Numbered from the stretch's first letter, positions 1-5,142 are shown. The stretch: 6,943 nucleotides of DNA from JBFJVD01 sp041624375 (GCA_041624375.1 JBFJVD010000158.1:1-6943), one strand, 5' to 3'. The notes: generated by a model from the sequence alone, not told the origin. A program made the numbers and translations.

Positions 1-414
1 CACCTCGCAATTGCCAGCCGGCAGGGAGAGCAGCAGGCGCTTCGCTTCCTTGAATCAGTTGGCACGCGCCGCTTCTCCCTTGGGCCGGAGTCTCTCTTCG
101 GTCAGGTGCTGCGGGAGTGCCGCATGCGGGCCGATTGGGGGATTTCCGGTGTCGAGCAGAACGTGGAGGGCGCCGGACTGGCGAAGGCGATGCGCGAGGT
201 CGGGGCGATGGCGATTACAGCGGCTCCGCTCTCCGGAGCGAAAGGTGAACTCGGCCTGCTGGTCTATCCCAATCCGGCCATGCTGGCCCTCGATCGATCG
301 GGATACCGGAGCGCGGCGATCGCCATTCGCTACGCAGCGACAGGGATCGCGCTCTGGGGCGGACTCGAGCCCGCGGCAGTCGGACGAATAGGGGCGCTAC
401 GTCTGAGCGCATGA
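1..414 (+). CDS. Unrecognised protein, C-terminal 137 residues (5' end outside window)
   Basis: An open frame enters from the left edge and runs to a TGA at 412-414, giving 137 residues. I do not recognise the family. The visible part is mixed in character: an Arg/Glu-rich stretch, then a segment reading ADWGISGVEQNVEGAGLAKA, then alternating hydrophobic and small residues (AMAITAAPLSGAKGELGLLV) and a Tyr/Ala-rich tail with IAIRYAATGIALWGG. No signal peptide or clear membrane helix is visible in this part. The stop codon overlaps the pfkA start as ATGA, so the two are probably co-transcribed and translationally coupled. An ATG at 106 lies inside the same frame, but the frame stays open to the window edge, so a longer protein is more likely. 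That it is coding is supported by the overlap with pfkA and its protein-like composition. Any function is unknown. Confidence 0.6.
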   Translation, partial: HLAIASRQGEQQALRFLESVGTRRFSLGPESLFGQVLRECRMRADWGISGVEQNVEGAGLAKAMREVGAMAITAAPLSGAKGELGLLVYPNPAMLALDRSGYRSAAIAIRYAATGIALWGGLEPAAVGRIGALRLSA

Positions 415-1493
415 AACGAATCGGAATCCTGACCGGCGGAGGCGACGCGCCCGGGCTCAACGCCGTAATCCGGGCGGTCGTCAAGACGGCCATCCGCAAC
501 TATGCGTGTGAGGTAATCGGAATTCGGAATGGATTCGATGGCCTGCTCGACCCTCGCCAAACGCTCAGCCTGACCCCGGATCACGTTCGGGGGATCCTCC
601 CTCGCGGCGGGACGATCCTCGGCACGGCCAACCGCGGTAATCCGTTTGCTCGCAAAGTGCTGATCGCCGGGGAGGAAGTTGTCAGGGACGTCTCCGACGA
701 GGTGGTCGATCGCATCCACGAATTGGAGCTCGACTCGCTGATCGTCGTCGGCGGGGATGGGACGCTGCGAATCAGCCTCGAACTGAGCGAGAAGGGATGC
801 CCGATCATCGGTGTTCCCAAAACGATCGACAATGATATCGGCGGAACCGATGTCACGTTCGGTTTCGACACCGCAGTCAGCACAGCGATGGAAGCGATCG
901 ATCGCCTGCATACCACCGCCGAATCTCATCATCGGGTGATGGTCCTTGAATTAATGGGGCGTGATGCCGGTTTCATCGCCCTGCATGCCGGCCTGGCCGG
1001 CGGCGCGGACGTCATCCTGATCCCTGAAATCCCGTTCAGGTTTGATGCGATCTGCCGCGTCATTCATGAGCGCGCCCAGGCCGGCCGGCATTTCAGCATT
1101 GTGGCTGCAGCCGAGGGGGCCCACCCGGTCGGCGGCAGCCAAGTCTACGCCAGTCTGGGGGACGAGCTGCGGGTCGGACGGCTGGGCGGCATCGGCAACG
1201 TGGTTGCGCGTCATGTGATGGATGTCTGCGGGATGGAGTGCCGGGTCACGGTGCTCGGGCACCTTCAGCGAGGGGGTTCGCCGACCTCCTTTGACCGCTG
1301 GCTGGCAACCCGCTTCGGGGCTGCGGCAGTCAGGCTGGCCAACGAACAGAAGCACGCTCGTATGGTCTCACTGCAAGGCACAGAGGTGACGGACGTCTCA
1401 TTGAGCGAAGCCCTGGCGCTTCCGAAGCGTGTGGATATCCATGGCGATGCTGTCGAGACCGCGCGCGGCCTTGGGATCTCATTGGGGGATTGA
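411..1493 (+). CDS. pfkA: 6-phosphofructokinase, probably ATP-dependent, group III type
   Basis: Phosphorylates fructose 6-phosphate to fructose 1,6-bisphosphate, the committed step of glycolysis, in the cytoplasm. The 360-residue protein is full length for a bacterial PFK. Visible motifs are the N-terminal glycine-rich TGGGDAPGLN (8-17), the phosphate-binding GGDGT (114-118), the catalytic PKTIDND (136-142) with its Asp base, the substrate-binding MGRDAG (182-187), AAAEGA (232-237) and HLQRGGSP (284-291). By E. coli numbering, the residue after GGD is Gly104 (typical of ATP use) and the residue before TIDND is Lys124 (typical of PPi enzymes and of the mixed group III). ATP use is therefore the better guess but is not settled. 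The ATG overlaps the upstream stop codon and has only a weak purine-rich stretch (GGGG near 391), which fits translational coupling. The gene converges on the AIR-synthase-like gene. Confidence 0.95.
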   Translation: MKRIGILTGGGDAPGLNAVIRAVVKTAIRNYACEVIGIRNGFDGLLDPRQTLSLTPDHVRGILPRGGTILGTANRGNPFARKVLIAGEEVVRDVSDEVVDRIHELELDSLIVVGGDGTLRISLELSEKGCPIIGVPKTIDNDIGGTDVTFGFDTAVSTAMEAIDRLHTTAESHHRVMVLELMGRDAGFIALHAGLAGGADVILIPEIPFRFDAICRVIHERAQAGRHFSIVAAAEGAHPVGGSQVYASLGDELRVGRLGGIGNVVARHVMDVCGMECRVTVLGHLQRGGSPTSFDRWLATRFGAAAVRLANEQKHARMVSLQGTEVTDVSLSEALALPKRVDIHGDAVETARGLGISLGD

Positions 1494-1502
1494 GACGCCC
1501 CC
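1484..1502. terminator. Weak GC hairpin between convergent genes
   Basis: GGGGG (1484-1488) and CCCCC (1498-1502) can form a five-base stem with a nine-base loop across the pfkA stop codon. Only 12 bases separate the pfkA stop from the stop of the opposing gene. No T-tract follows on either strand, so this is at best a weak bidirectional terminator. Confidence 0.2.
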
Positions 1503-1505
1503 GGG

Positions 1506-2525
1506 TCAACGGTCGGTCTTGCGCTCGAGCCATTCGGCGAGGGCGTCGCGTGCTGGCCACTCCAGCTCGATGCTCTCGTCCGCCTGACGCATAACCACGC
1601 CCTCGCCAGGTCTCACCTGTCCAATCTGTGTGACCTGAACCCCGGCGTCTTCGATGGCGCGCCGCACGGTCTCCAGGCGATCACCTGCAACAGTCAGCAG
1701 CAGCGCGCCGGATGCGAGGGCGCGCAGGGGATCCACCTGGAGTGCCTCGCAGATCGCCCCTGCCGCTTCCGGAATGGGAATCTTCTCATGATCAACCTCC
1801 AGACGTACGTCGGCGGCATAAGCCAGCTCCCAAAGTCCGGCGGCAAGCCCGCCCTCGGTGGGATCATGCATTGCCGTCACGCCGCCAGCGGCGGCTGCGG
1901 CCTGAGCCTCGGGCACAACACTGATGCCGGGATCATGAAGGTAGCCCCGCGCCCGCGACACCAGTTCTGACGAAAGCGCAGCAAGCGAGTCCCCGAAGTC
2001 AGTGGCCAGGATTCCGGCCGCCTCCAGCGGAACGCCCTTGGTTAGAAGAATCCGGTCGCCCGGTTGCGCCCCGCGCGGCGTGATCAGCCTCTCTGGGGCC
2101 ACCTCACCGAGCATGGTGGCTGCGATAATCGGCCGATCAAGTCCCGTGGTCACCTCGGTGTGGCCGCCAATGAAGACCACATCGAGCGCTCGGCACGCGC
2201 GCTGGATCTGCTCGAAGATCGCCTCGACATCGCGGTCTTTGGCGCGCCCCTCAGGGAGCAGGATCGTCGCCAGGAACCAGATCGGCCGGGCACCGGTGGT
2301 GGCGATATCGTTGGCGTTCACATGGACCGCGTACCAGCCGATGTTCTCTGCGGTGAACGTGATTGGATCCGATTTGGCAACCAGGTAGCGGTCGCCATAA
2401 TCCAGGACGGCACAATCCAGGCCAAGTCCGGGACCCAGGACCAGACGCGGATGCTCTCCCGAATGTTCGGCGATGAGGCGGGCGAGCGAGTCGGGATCGA
2501 GTTTGCCGAGCGGTAGGGTGGTCAT
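1506..2525 (-). CDS. AIR synthase-related protein (PurM/HypE/SelD/ThiL superfamily), orphan HypE-like
   Basis: 339 residues from the ATG at 2525. The fold is that of the ATP-binding PurM/HypE superfamily. Motifs: GLGLDCAVLDYG (33-44), KSDPITF (51-57), the ATP/Mg-binding VNANDIATTGARP (69-81), GGHTEVT (120-126), GDRILLTKG (156-164), the C-terminal-domain HDPTEGGL (220-227) and ASGALLLTV (271-279). HypE proteins end in a cysteine that accepts the carbamoyl group during hydrogenase maturation. This one ends ERKTDR, and no hydrogenase gene is visible, so a HypE role is unlikely and the substrate is unknown. An in-frame ATG at 2558 would add MDGLSHPERPT. That start has a slightly better ribosome site (GAAGGG, nine bases upstream) but sits in the loop of a stable hairpin. 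I prefer 2525 because MTTLPLGKLDPDSL looks like a normal family N-terminus. The gene has its own promoter and a structured leader. Confidence 0.88.
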   Translation of the reverse strand: MTTLPLGKLDPDSLARLIAEHSGEHPRLVLGPGLGLDCAVLDYGDRYLVAKSDPITFTAENIGWYAVHVNANDIATTGARPIWFLATILLPEGRAKDRDVEAIFEQIQRACRALDVVFIGGHTEVTTGLDRPIIAATMLGEVAPERLITPRGAQPGDRILLTKGVPLEAAGILATDFGDSLAALSSELVSRARGYLHDPGISVVPEAQAAAAAGGVTAMHDPTEGGLAAGLWELAYAADVRLEVDHEKIPIPEAAGAICEALQVDPLRALASGALLLTVAGDRLETVRRAIEDAGVQVTQIGQVRPGEGVVMRQADESIELEWPARDALAEWLERKTDR

Positions 2526-2544
2526 CGTTGGTCGCTCAGGATGC

Positions 2545-2573
2545 GAAAGGCCGTCCATGAAGGACGGCCCTTC
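2545..2573 (-). terminator. Terminator-like hairpin in the leader of the AIR-synthase-like gene
   Basis: On the minus strand GGCCGTCC (2569-2562) and GGACGGCC (2556-2549) form a perfect eight-base stem with a five-base loop. The stem extends outward by three more pairs after one mismatch (GAA 2573-2571 with TTC 2547-2545). Only three T residues follow, so intrinsic termination would be weak. The hairpin lies between the promoter and the gene, so it would act as an attenuator rather than an end-of-operon terminator. It also holds the alternative ATG (2558) in its loop and stem, so it could instead control translation. Its 5' arm can pair with 2590-2584 in a competing structure. Confidence 0.5.
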
Positions 2574-2575
2574 AG

Positions 2576-2624
2576 TGCGCTGCGGCGTCCACTAGCTCAA
2601 CACGAGGAGGGATGCCGCAGCGCA
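2576..2624 (-). promoter_or_regulatory. Long GC-rich leader hairpin overlapping the 17-codon leader frame
   Basis: GCGCTGCGGC (2577-2586) and GCCGCAGCGC (2614-2623) are perfect inverted repeats. They extend by an outer T-A pair (2576/2624) and an inner wobble plus A-T (2587-2588/2612-2613), about 13 pairs around a 23-base loop. On the minus-strand transcript the 5' arm lies within codons 8-11 of the small frame and the 3' arm just after its stop. A ribosome in the frame would open this hairpin, which is the geometry of a leader-peptide attenuator. Confidence 0.55.
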
Positions 2625-2645
2625 GGTACGATCGCTCTTACTCAT
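2592..2645 (-). CDS. Putative 17-residue leader peptide MSKSDRTCAAASLLVLS
   Basis: The frame runs ATG (2645-2643) to TAG (2594-2592). It is preceded by a strong Shine-Dalgarno, GAGGAGGTGG (2660-2651), with eight bases between AGGAGG and the ATG, the best ribosome site in this window. The peptide is MSKSDRTCAAASLLVLS: a charged start, one Cys followed by three Ala, then a short hydrophobic Leu/Val end. I do not recognise it. It lies downstream of a good promoter and upstream of the AIR-synthase-like gene, and its codons form one arm of a long hairpin. These points suggest a regulatory leader peptide rather than a functional protein. There is no long run of a single amino acid, so any sensed signal is unclear; Cys, Ala, Ser or Leu supply are options. 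It could also be a chance frame, although the ribosome site argues against that. Confidence 0.45.
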   Translation of the reverse strand: MSKSDRTCAAASLLVLS

Positions 2646-2650
2646 GGGCA

Positions 2651-2660
2651 CCACCTCCTC
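2651..2660 (-). promoter_or_regulatory. Strong Shine-Dalgarno for the leader peptide
   Basis: The minus strand reads GAGGAGGTGG, nearly a full match to the 16S anti-Shine-Dalgarno, with eight bases to the ATG at 2645. No large gene follows in that frame. Its strength is the main evidence that the 17-codon frame is translated. Confidence 0.6.
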
Positions 2661-2663
2661 TAT

Positions 2664-2720
2664 GCATGGGATAGCACGGGAGGGGACGCTTTCTGGTGCG
2701 TCGGGGAGAGTATCCCATAC
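2664..2720. repeat. Separated inverted repeat ATGGGATA/TATCCCAT over the promoter
   Basis: ATGGGATA (2666-2673) and TATCCCAT (2711-2718) are a perfect eight-base inverted repeat with centres 45 bp apart; an extra G-C pair (2664/2720) follows one wobble position. The right copy is itself palindromic (GTAT-CCC-ATAC, 2710-2720) and covers the -10 box of the minus-strand promoter. The left copy lies about 30 bases into the predicted transcript. This could be a two-site operator, or an RNA stem in read-through transcripts from queA. Confidence 0.35.
2685..2702 (-). promoter_or_regulatory. 5'-terminal stem-loop of the predicted leader RNA
   Basis: The minus strand reads GACGC-ACCAGAAA-GCGTC, a five-base stem with an eight-base loop. 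It begins at 2702, the position expected for transcription start from the promoter at 2709-2737. Such 5'-terminal hairpins often stabilise mRNA. The stem is short, so confidence is modest. Confidence 0.35.
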
Positions 2721-2737
2721 AACCGGCTCGATGTCAA
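2709..2737 (-). promoter_or_regulatory. Sigma-70-type promoter for the leader and AIR-synthase-like gene
   Basis: On the minus strand a perfect -35 TTGACA (2737-2732) is followed by a 17-base spacer and the -10 hexamer GATACT (2714-2709, four of six consensus bases). TGG directly before it makes an extended -10. The -35 starts on the base next to the queA stop codon (TAA, 2740-2738). Predicted start of transcription is near 2702, giving a leader of about 177 bases before the ATG at 2525. This would separate the AIR-synthase-like gene from the ruvB-queA operon. Confidence 0.65.
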
Positions 2738-3760
2738 TTAGAGTAAGAGCATCGCGTCGCCGAAGGAGTAGAACCGATAGCCTTCGCGCATCGCCAGCTC
2801 GTAGGCGCCGAGGATGTTTTCGCGACCTGCGAAGGCGCTGACCATCATCAGCAGTGTCGAACGGGGCAGATGGAAGTTGGTAAGCATGCCGTCGACGGCT
2901 GCAAAGCGGGCGCCAGGCAGGATGTACAGATCAGTCGGTCCTTCAAAGACGCCGATTCGGGCGCCTCCAACGGCCGCCCGGGCGGCGGTCTCCAGGGCGC
3001 GCACGCTGGTCGTCCCGACGGCGATCACCCGCCCAGCGCCGTCCGTCGTTTCCTGAACGGCCTGCACCACGTCTGGCGGTACCTGACACCACTCCGTGTG
3101 GATGGAGTGGCGGCTCGGATCCTCTGCAGTCACCGGGGCAAAGGTGTCTAGGCCGATGTGAAGCGTGACGAAGGCCAGCCGGATCCCCATTTCCTGCAGC
3201 GTCGCCAGGAGCGCGGGTGTGAAGTGAAGGCCGGCCGTCGGTGCCGCCGCCGATCCCGCGACGGCTGCGTAGACGGTCTGGTATTCATTGGGATTCCTGA
3301 GCGGCGTCCGGATATACGGCGGAAGCGGCATTTCCCCGATGCGCTCGATTGCCTGGGAAACGGGCTGACTGAAGATCAGTTCGCGTATGGCCCCGCCCAG
3401 GTCGGTGGCCACTTCGACTTTGAGGCCATTGGACAACCGGAGTCGTCTGCCAGGGCGCAGGCCCCGGCCCCCAACGAGCGCCTTCCAGCGCCGGTCATCG
3501 AGGCGCTGGAGGAGCAGAAGTTCTGCGCGTCCACCGGTGTCGATCTTCTCCGCCTGCAGCCGCGCTGGGATCACCCGAGTCTGATTGAGGACGAGCAGGT
3601 CTTCGGGCCGCAAGATTTCGGGGAGCTCATGGAAGATGCGGTGCTCGATTCGCCCGTCGGTTCGATGAAGGACCATCAATCGCGAAGAATCGCGCGGATC
3701 GGCTGGCCGCTGCGCGATGGAAGCAGGGGGCAGGTCGTAGTCGAAGTCTGCGGTGCGCAC
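2738..3760 (-). CDS. queA: S-adenosylmethionine:tRNA ribosyltransferase-isomerase
   Basis: Transfers and isomerises the ribosyl part of S-adenosylmethionine onto 7-aminomethyl-7-deazaguanine in tRNA, forming epoxyqueuosine at the wobble base of GUN anticodons. The 340 residues match the family length. Visible signatures: MRTADFDYDLPP (1-12), IAQRPADPRDSSRLMVL (15-31), LNQTRVIPARL (58-68), GEMPLPPYI (142-150), YQTVYA (160-165), APTAGLHFTPALL (173-185), LHIGLDTFAPV (200-210), VGTTSVRALE (248-257) and TNFHLPRSTLLMMVSAFAG (294-312), ending FGDAMLLL. The start is GTG at 3760, three bases after the stop of the DUF2905 gene and matching the family N-terminus. No distinct ribosome site is seen, so coupling to the upstream gene is likely. 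Pairing with ruvB is common in bacteria. No other queuosine gene is in the window. Confidence 0.96.
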   Translation of the reverse strand: MRTADFDYDLPPASIAQRPADPRDSSRLMVLHRTDGRIEHRIFHELPEILRPEDLLVLNQTRVIPARLQAEKIDTGGRAELLLLQRLDDRRWKALVGGRGLRPGRRLRLSNGLKVEVATDLGGAIRELIFSQPVSQAIERIGEMPLPPYIRTPLRNPNEYQTVYAAVAGSAAAPTAGLHFTPALLATLQEMGIRLAFVTLHIGLDTFAPVTAEDPSRHSIHTEWCQVPPDVVQAVQETTDGAGRVIAVGTTSVRALETAARAAVGGARIGVFEGPTDLYILPGARFAAVDGMLTNFHLPRSTLLMMVSAFAGRENILGAYELAMREGYRFYSFGDAMLLL

Positions 3761-3761
3761 G

Positions 3762-3777
3762 GGTTAGCGGCCTAACC
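3762..3777 (-). promoter_or_regulatory. Small hairpin at the DUF2905 stop / queA start junction
   Basis: GGTTAG-CGGC-CTAACC is a perfect six-base stem with a four-base loop. On the minus strand it ends one base before the queA GTG (3760) and includes the DUF2905 stop codon. It could block initiation at queA unless ribosomes arrive from the upstream gene. This is inferred from position only. Confidence 0.3.
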
Positions 3778-4000
3778 AGCGGGCGATGAGATTGAGGGCC
3801 AGCGTCAGGAAGAGACTGACCAGGATCGAGGTGGCCAGGGGCACGAAGCAGGTAACGCCACCGGCCTGGAAGCTGAAGTCGCCCGGCAAGCGGCCGAGCG
3901 GCACCCGAAGGCGACCCAACAGCCAGAGCAGACCGCCAACGGCGGCCAGGCCGAGCCCCAGGATCGCAAGCCATCGTCCGAGGAGCGATAGCCCTTCCAT
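3764..4000 (-). CDS. DUF2905 small two-helix membrane protein
   Basis: A 78-residue protein of unknown function with two hydrophobic segments, about residues 8-28 (LGRWLAILGLGLAAVGGLLW) and 49-73 (VTCFVPLATSILVSLFLTLA onward). They are joined by a short linker containing LGRLPGDFSF, and the protein ends NLIARWLGR. The LGRLPGD linker and the TCF-P-A-SIL pattern in helix two are typical of the DUF2905 family, whose members often lie next to ruvB and queA. The ATG at 4000 starts three bases after the ruvB stop, and the gene ends three bases before queA, so it sits inside a tight operon. It is probably in the cytoplasmic membrane. No catalytic residues are evident. Confidence 0.88.
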   Translation of the reverse strand: MEGLSLLGRWLAILGLGLAAVGGLLWLLGRLRVPLGRLPGDFSFQAGGVTCFVPLATSILVSLFLTLALNLIARWLGR

Positions 4001-4003
4001 GGA

Positions 4004-5032
4004 TTAGATCTCGGGGAGTCGAGGCTGTGGAGAATCAGGCGGTTCGAGCCCCAGATGGCGGTAGGCACGGGGGGTGGCCAGGCGCCCTTGGGAAGTCCGA
4101 TCGATAAAGCCAAGCTGGAGCAGGTAGGGCTCGACGACGTCCATGATGGTGTCGGCTTCTTCGCTCATGGAGGCGGCGATGGTCTGCAGCCCGACCGGTC
4201 CGCCATCAAATTTCTCGACGATCGTCTTCAGCACACGCCGGTCGGAATCATCGAGGCCGAGCTCATCAATTTCCAGCAAGGAAAGCGCCCCATCGGCCAC
4301 GCGCTGTGAGATGCGGCCGTCGGCGCGCACCTGGGCATAGTCGCGCACCCGGCGCAGCAACCGCAAGGCGACGCGTGGTGTGCCGCGAGCGCGGCGGGCG
4401 ATCTCGGTCCGGCCGCCGTCGTCAATTTCGACATTGAGCAGTTCGGCGGCCCGGCTGACGATCGCTTCCATCGCTGCCGGCTCATAGAAATCCAGGCGCT
4501 GAACGGCGCCAAACCGGGTGCGAAGGGGCGCGGATACGGAGGCCAGGCGCGTCGTCGCCCCGACGATCGTAAAGCGGGGCAGCTTGAGCCGGATCGAGCG
4601 GGCGCTGGGTCCCTTCCCGATCGTCAGGTCGAGGGCGAAATCTTCCATGGCCGGGTAGAGGATCTCTTCGACTGCGCGGCCGAGGCGGTGGATCTCATCA
4701 ATAAAGAGCACGTTGCCGGCCTTAAGGTTGGTGAGGATTGCGGCCAGATCACCGGCGCGCTCGATCGCCGGGCCGGAGGTGATCTTCAATTGGGATTCCA
4801 TTTCGTTGGCCAGGATATGGGCGAAGGTGGTCTTGCCGAGCCCGGGCGGCCCGTAGAAGAGGACGTGATCGAGGGCCTCACCACGGGCGCGGGCGGCTTC
4901 GATCAGGATCGAAAGCACTTCCTTCACCCGATCCTGCCCGATCAGTTGGGACAGTGTCTGAGGGCGAAGGCTGGTTTCGCTCAAGTCTTCACTGCGAGAC
5001 GATGGAGAGATCACGCGGTCGGTCTCGGCCAC
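4004..5032 (-). CDS. ruvB: Holliday junction branch migration ATPase RuvB
   Basis: RuvB is the hexameric AAA+ motor that drives branch migration with RuvA and RuvC in recombination repair. From the GTG at 5032 it has 342 residues, the usual length. Motifs: SLRPQTLSQLIGQ (21-33), Walker A GPPGLGKT (61-68), TSGPAIERAGDLAAILTNL (85-103), Walker B LFIDEIHRL (109-117), sensor 1 GATTR (158-162), the PLRTRFG arginine-finger region (169-175), sensor 2 RGTPRVALRLLRR (216-228), then the winged-helix domain with KFDGGPVGLQTIA (274-286), EPYLLQLGFIDRT (301-313) and AYRHLGL (323-329). Sensor 2 usually reads PRIANRLLRR; here Asn is replaced by Leu. The frame is open further upstream to 5194, but that stretch has no family similarity. 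The GTG at 5032 lies seven bases after a TATAAT box, suggesting a leaderless mRNA. ruvA and ruvC are not in the window. Confidence 0.95.
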   Translation of the reverse strand: MAETDRVISPSSRSEDLSETSLRPQTLSQLIGQDRVKEVLSILIEAARARGEALDHVLFYGPPGLGKTTFAHILANEMESQLKITSGPAIERAGDLAAILTNLKAGNVLFIDEIHRLGRAVEEILYPAMEDFALDLTIGKGPSARSIRLKLPRFTIVGATTRLASVSAPLRTRFGAVQRLDFYEPAAMEAIVSRAAELLNVEIDDGGRTEIARRARGTPRVALRLLRRVRDYAQVRADGRISQRVADGALSLLEIDELGLDDSDRRVLKTIVEKFDGGPVGLQTIAASMSEEADTIMDVVEPYLLQLGFIDRTSQGRLATPRAYRHLGLEPPDSPQPRLPEI

Positions 5033-5039
5033 GAGCCTG

Positions 5040-5070
5040 ATTATACCGGAAGCCCGAACCTCGTCTGGAA
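5040..5070 (-). promoter_or_regulatory. ruvB promoter with consensus -10, leaderless layout
   Basis: On the minus strand a perfect TATAAT (5045-5040) is followed by seven bases (CAGGCTC) and then the ruvB GTG (5032). Transcription would therefore start at or next to the start codon. No good -35 is seen; the 17-base position reads CCAGAC. No Shine-Dalgarno is correctly spaced: the only AGG is three bases from the GTG. This supports both a leaderless transcript and the choice of the GTG. Confidence 0.55.
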
Positions 5071-5098
5071 GGATGAGTTGGCCTACGTCAATCGACGG

Positions 5099-5127
5099 TT
5101 GACATTCGGCGAAGGGCAAGATATAAA
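5099..5127 (+). promoter_or_regulatory. Strong sigma-70-type promoter for the Yip1-ABC operon
   Basis: TTGACA (5099-5104), a 17-base spacer and TATAAA (5122-5127) make a near-consensus promoter. Transcription would start near 5134, giving a leader of about 110 bases before the ATG at 5246. It is divergent from the ruvB promoter, with about 55 bp between the two elements. Confidence 0.7.
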
Positions 5128-5142
5128 AATCACGATATTTAT
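5123..5142. repeat. AT-rich imperfect palindrome over the -10 and transcription start
   Basis: ATAAAAAT (5123-5130) and ATATTTAT (5135-5142) are inverted repeats with one mismatch around CACG. They overlap the -10 box and the predicted start of the rightward promoter. The stretch is clearly more AT-rich than the rest of the window. It may be an operator or simply an AT-rich promoter element. Confidence 0.3.

Noticed and set aside
894..905. 12-base palindrome GCGATCGATCGC as a binding site
   Set aside because: It lies inside pfkA coding for conserved AIDRL residues, and similar CGATCG strings are frequent throughout the window.
330..932. 200-codon open frame on the minus strand opposite pfkA
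   Set aside because: It overlaps the conserved catalytic region of pfkA and has no recognisable motif or ribosome site.
1506..2525. Assignment as hypE, selD, thiL or purM
   Set aside because: It lacks the C-terminal Cys of HypE and the diagnostic features of the other families that I could recognise, and no pathway partner is nearby. Only the superfamily call is supported.
2545..2660. T-box riboswitch
   Set aside because: GGTGGTGCC and TGGACGCCGC resemble parts of the T-box, and the terminator stem looks similar. But the conserved TGGNACCGCG is not present intact and no Stem I or specifier loop can be drawn. The translated leader frame fits better.
3158..3775. 205-codon open frame on the plus strand opposite queA
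   Set aside because: Its translation has no recognisable domain and it lies wholly within the clearly conserved queA. It is a high-GC shadow frame.
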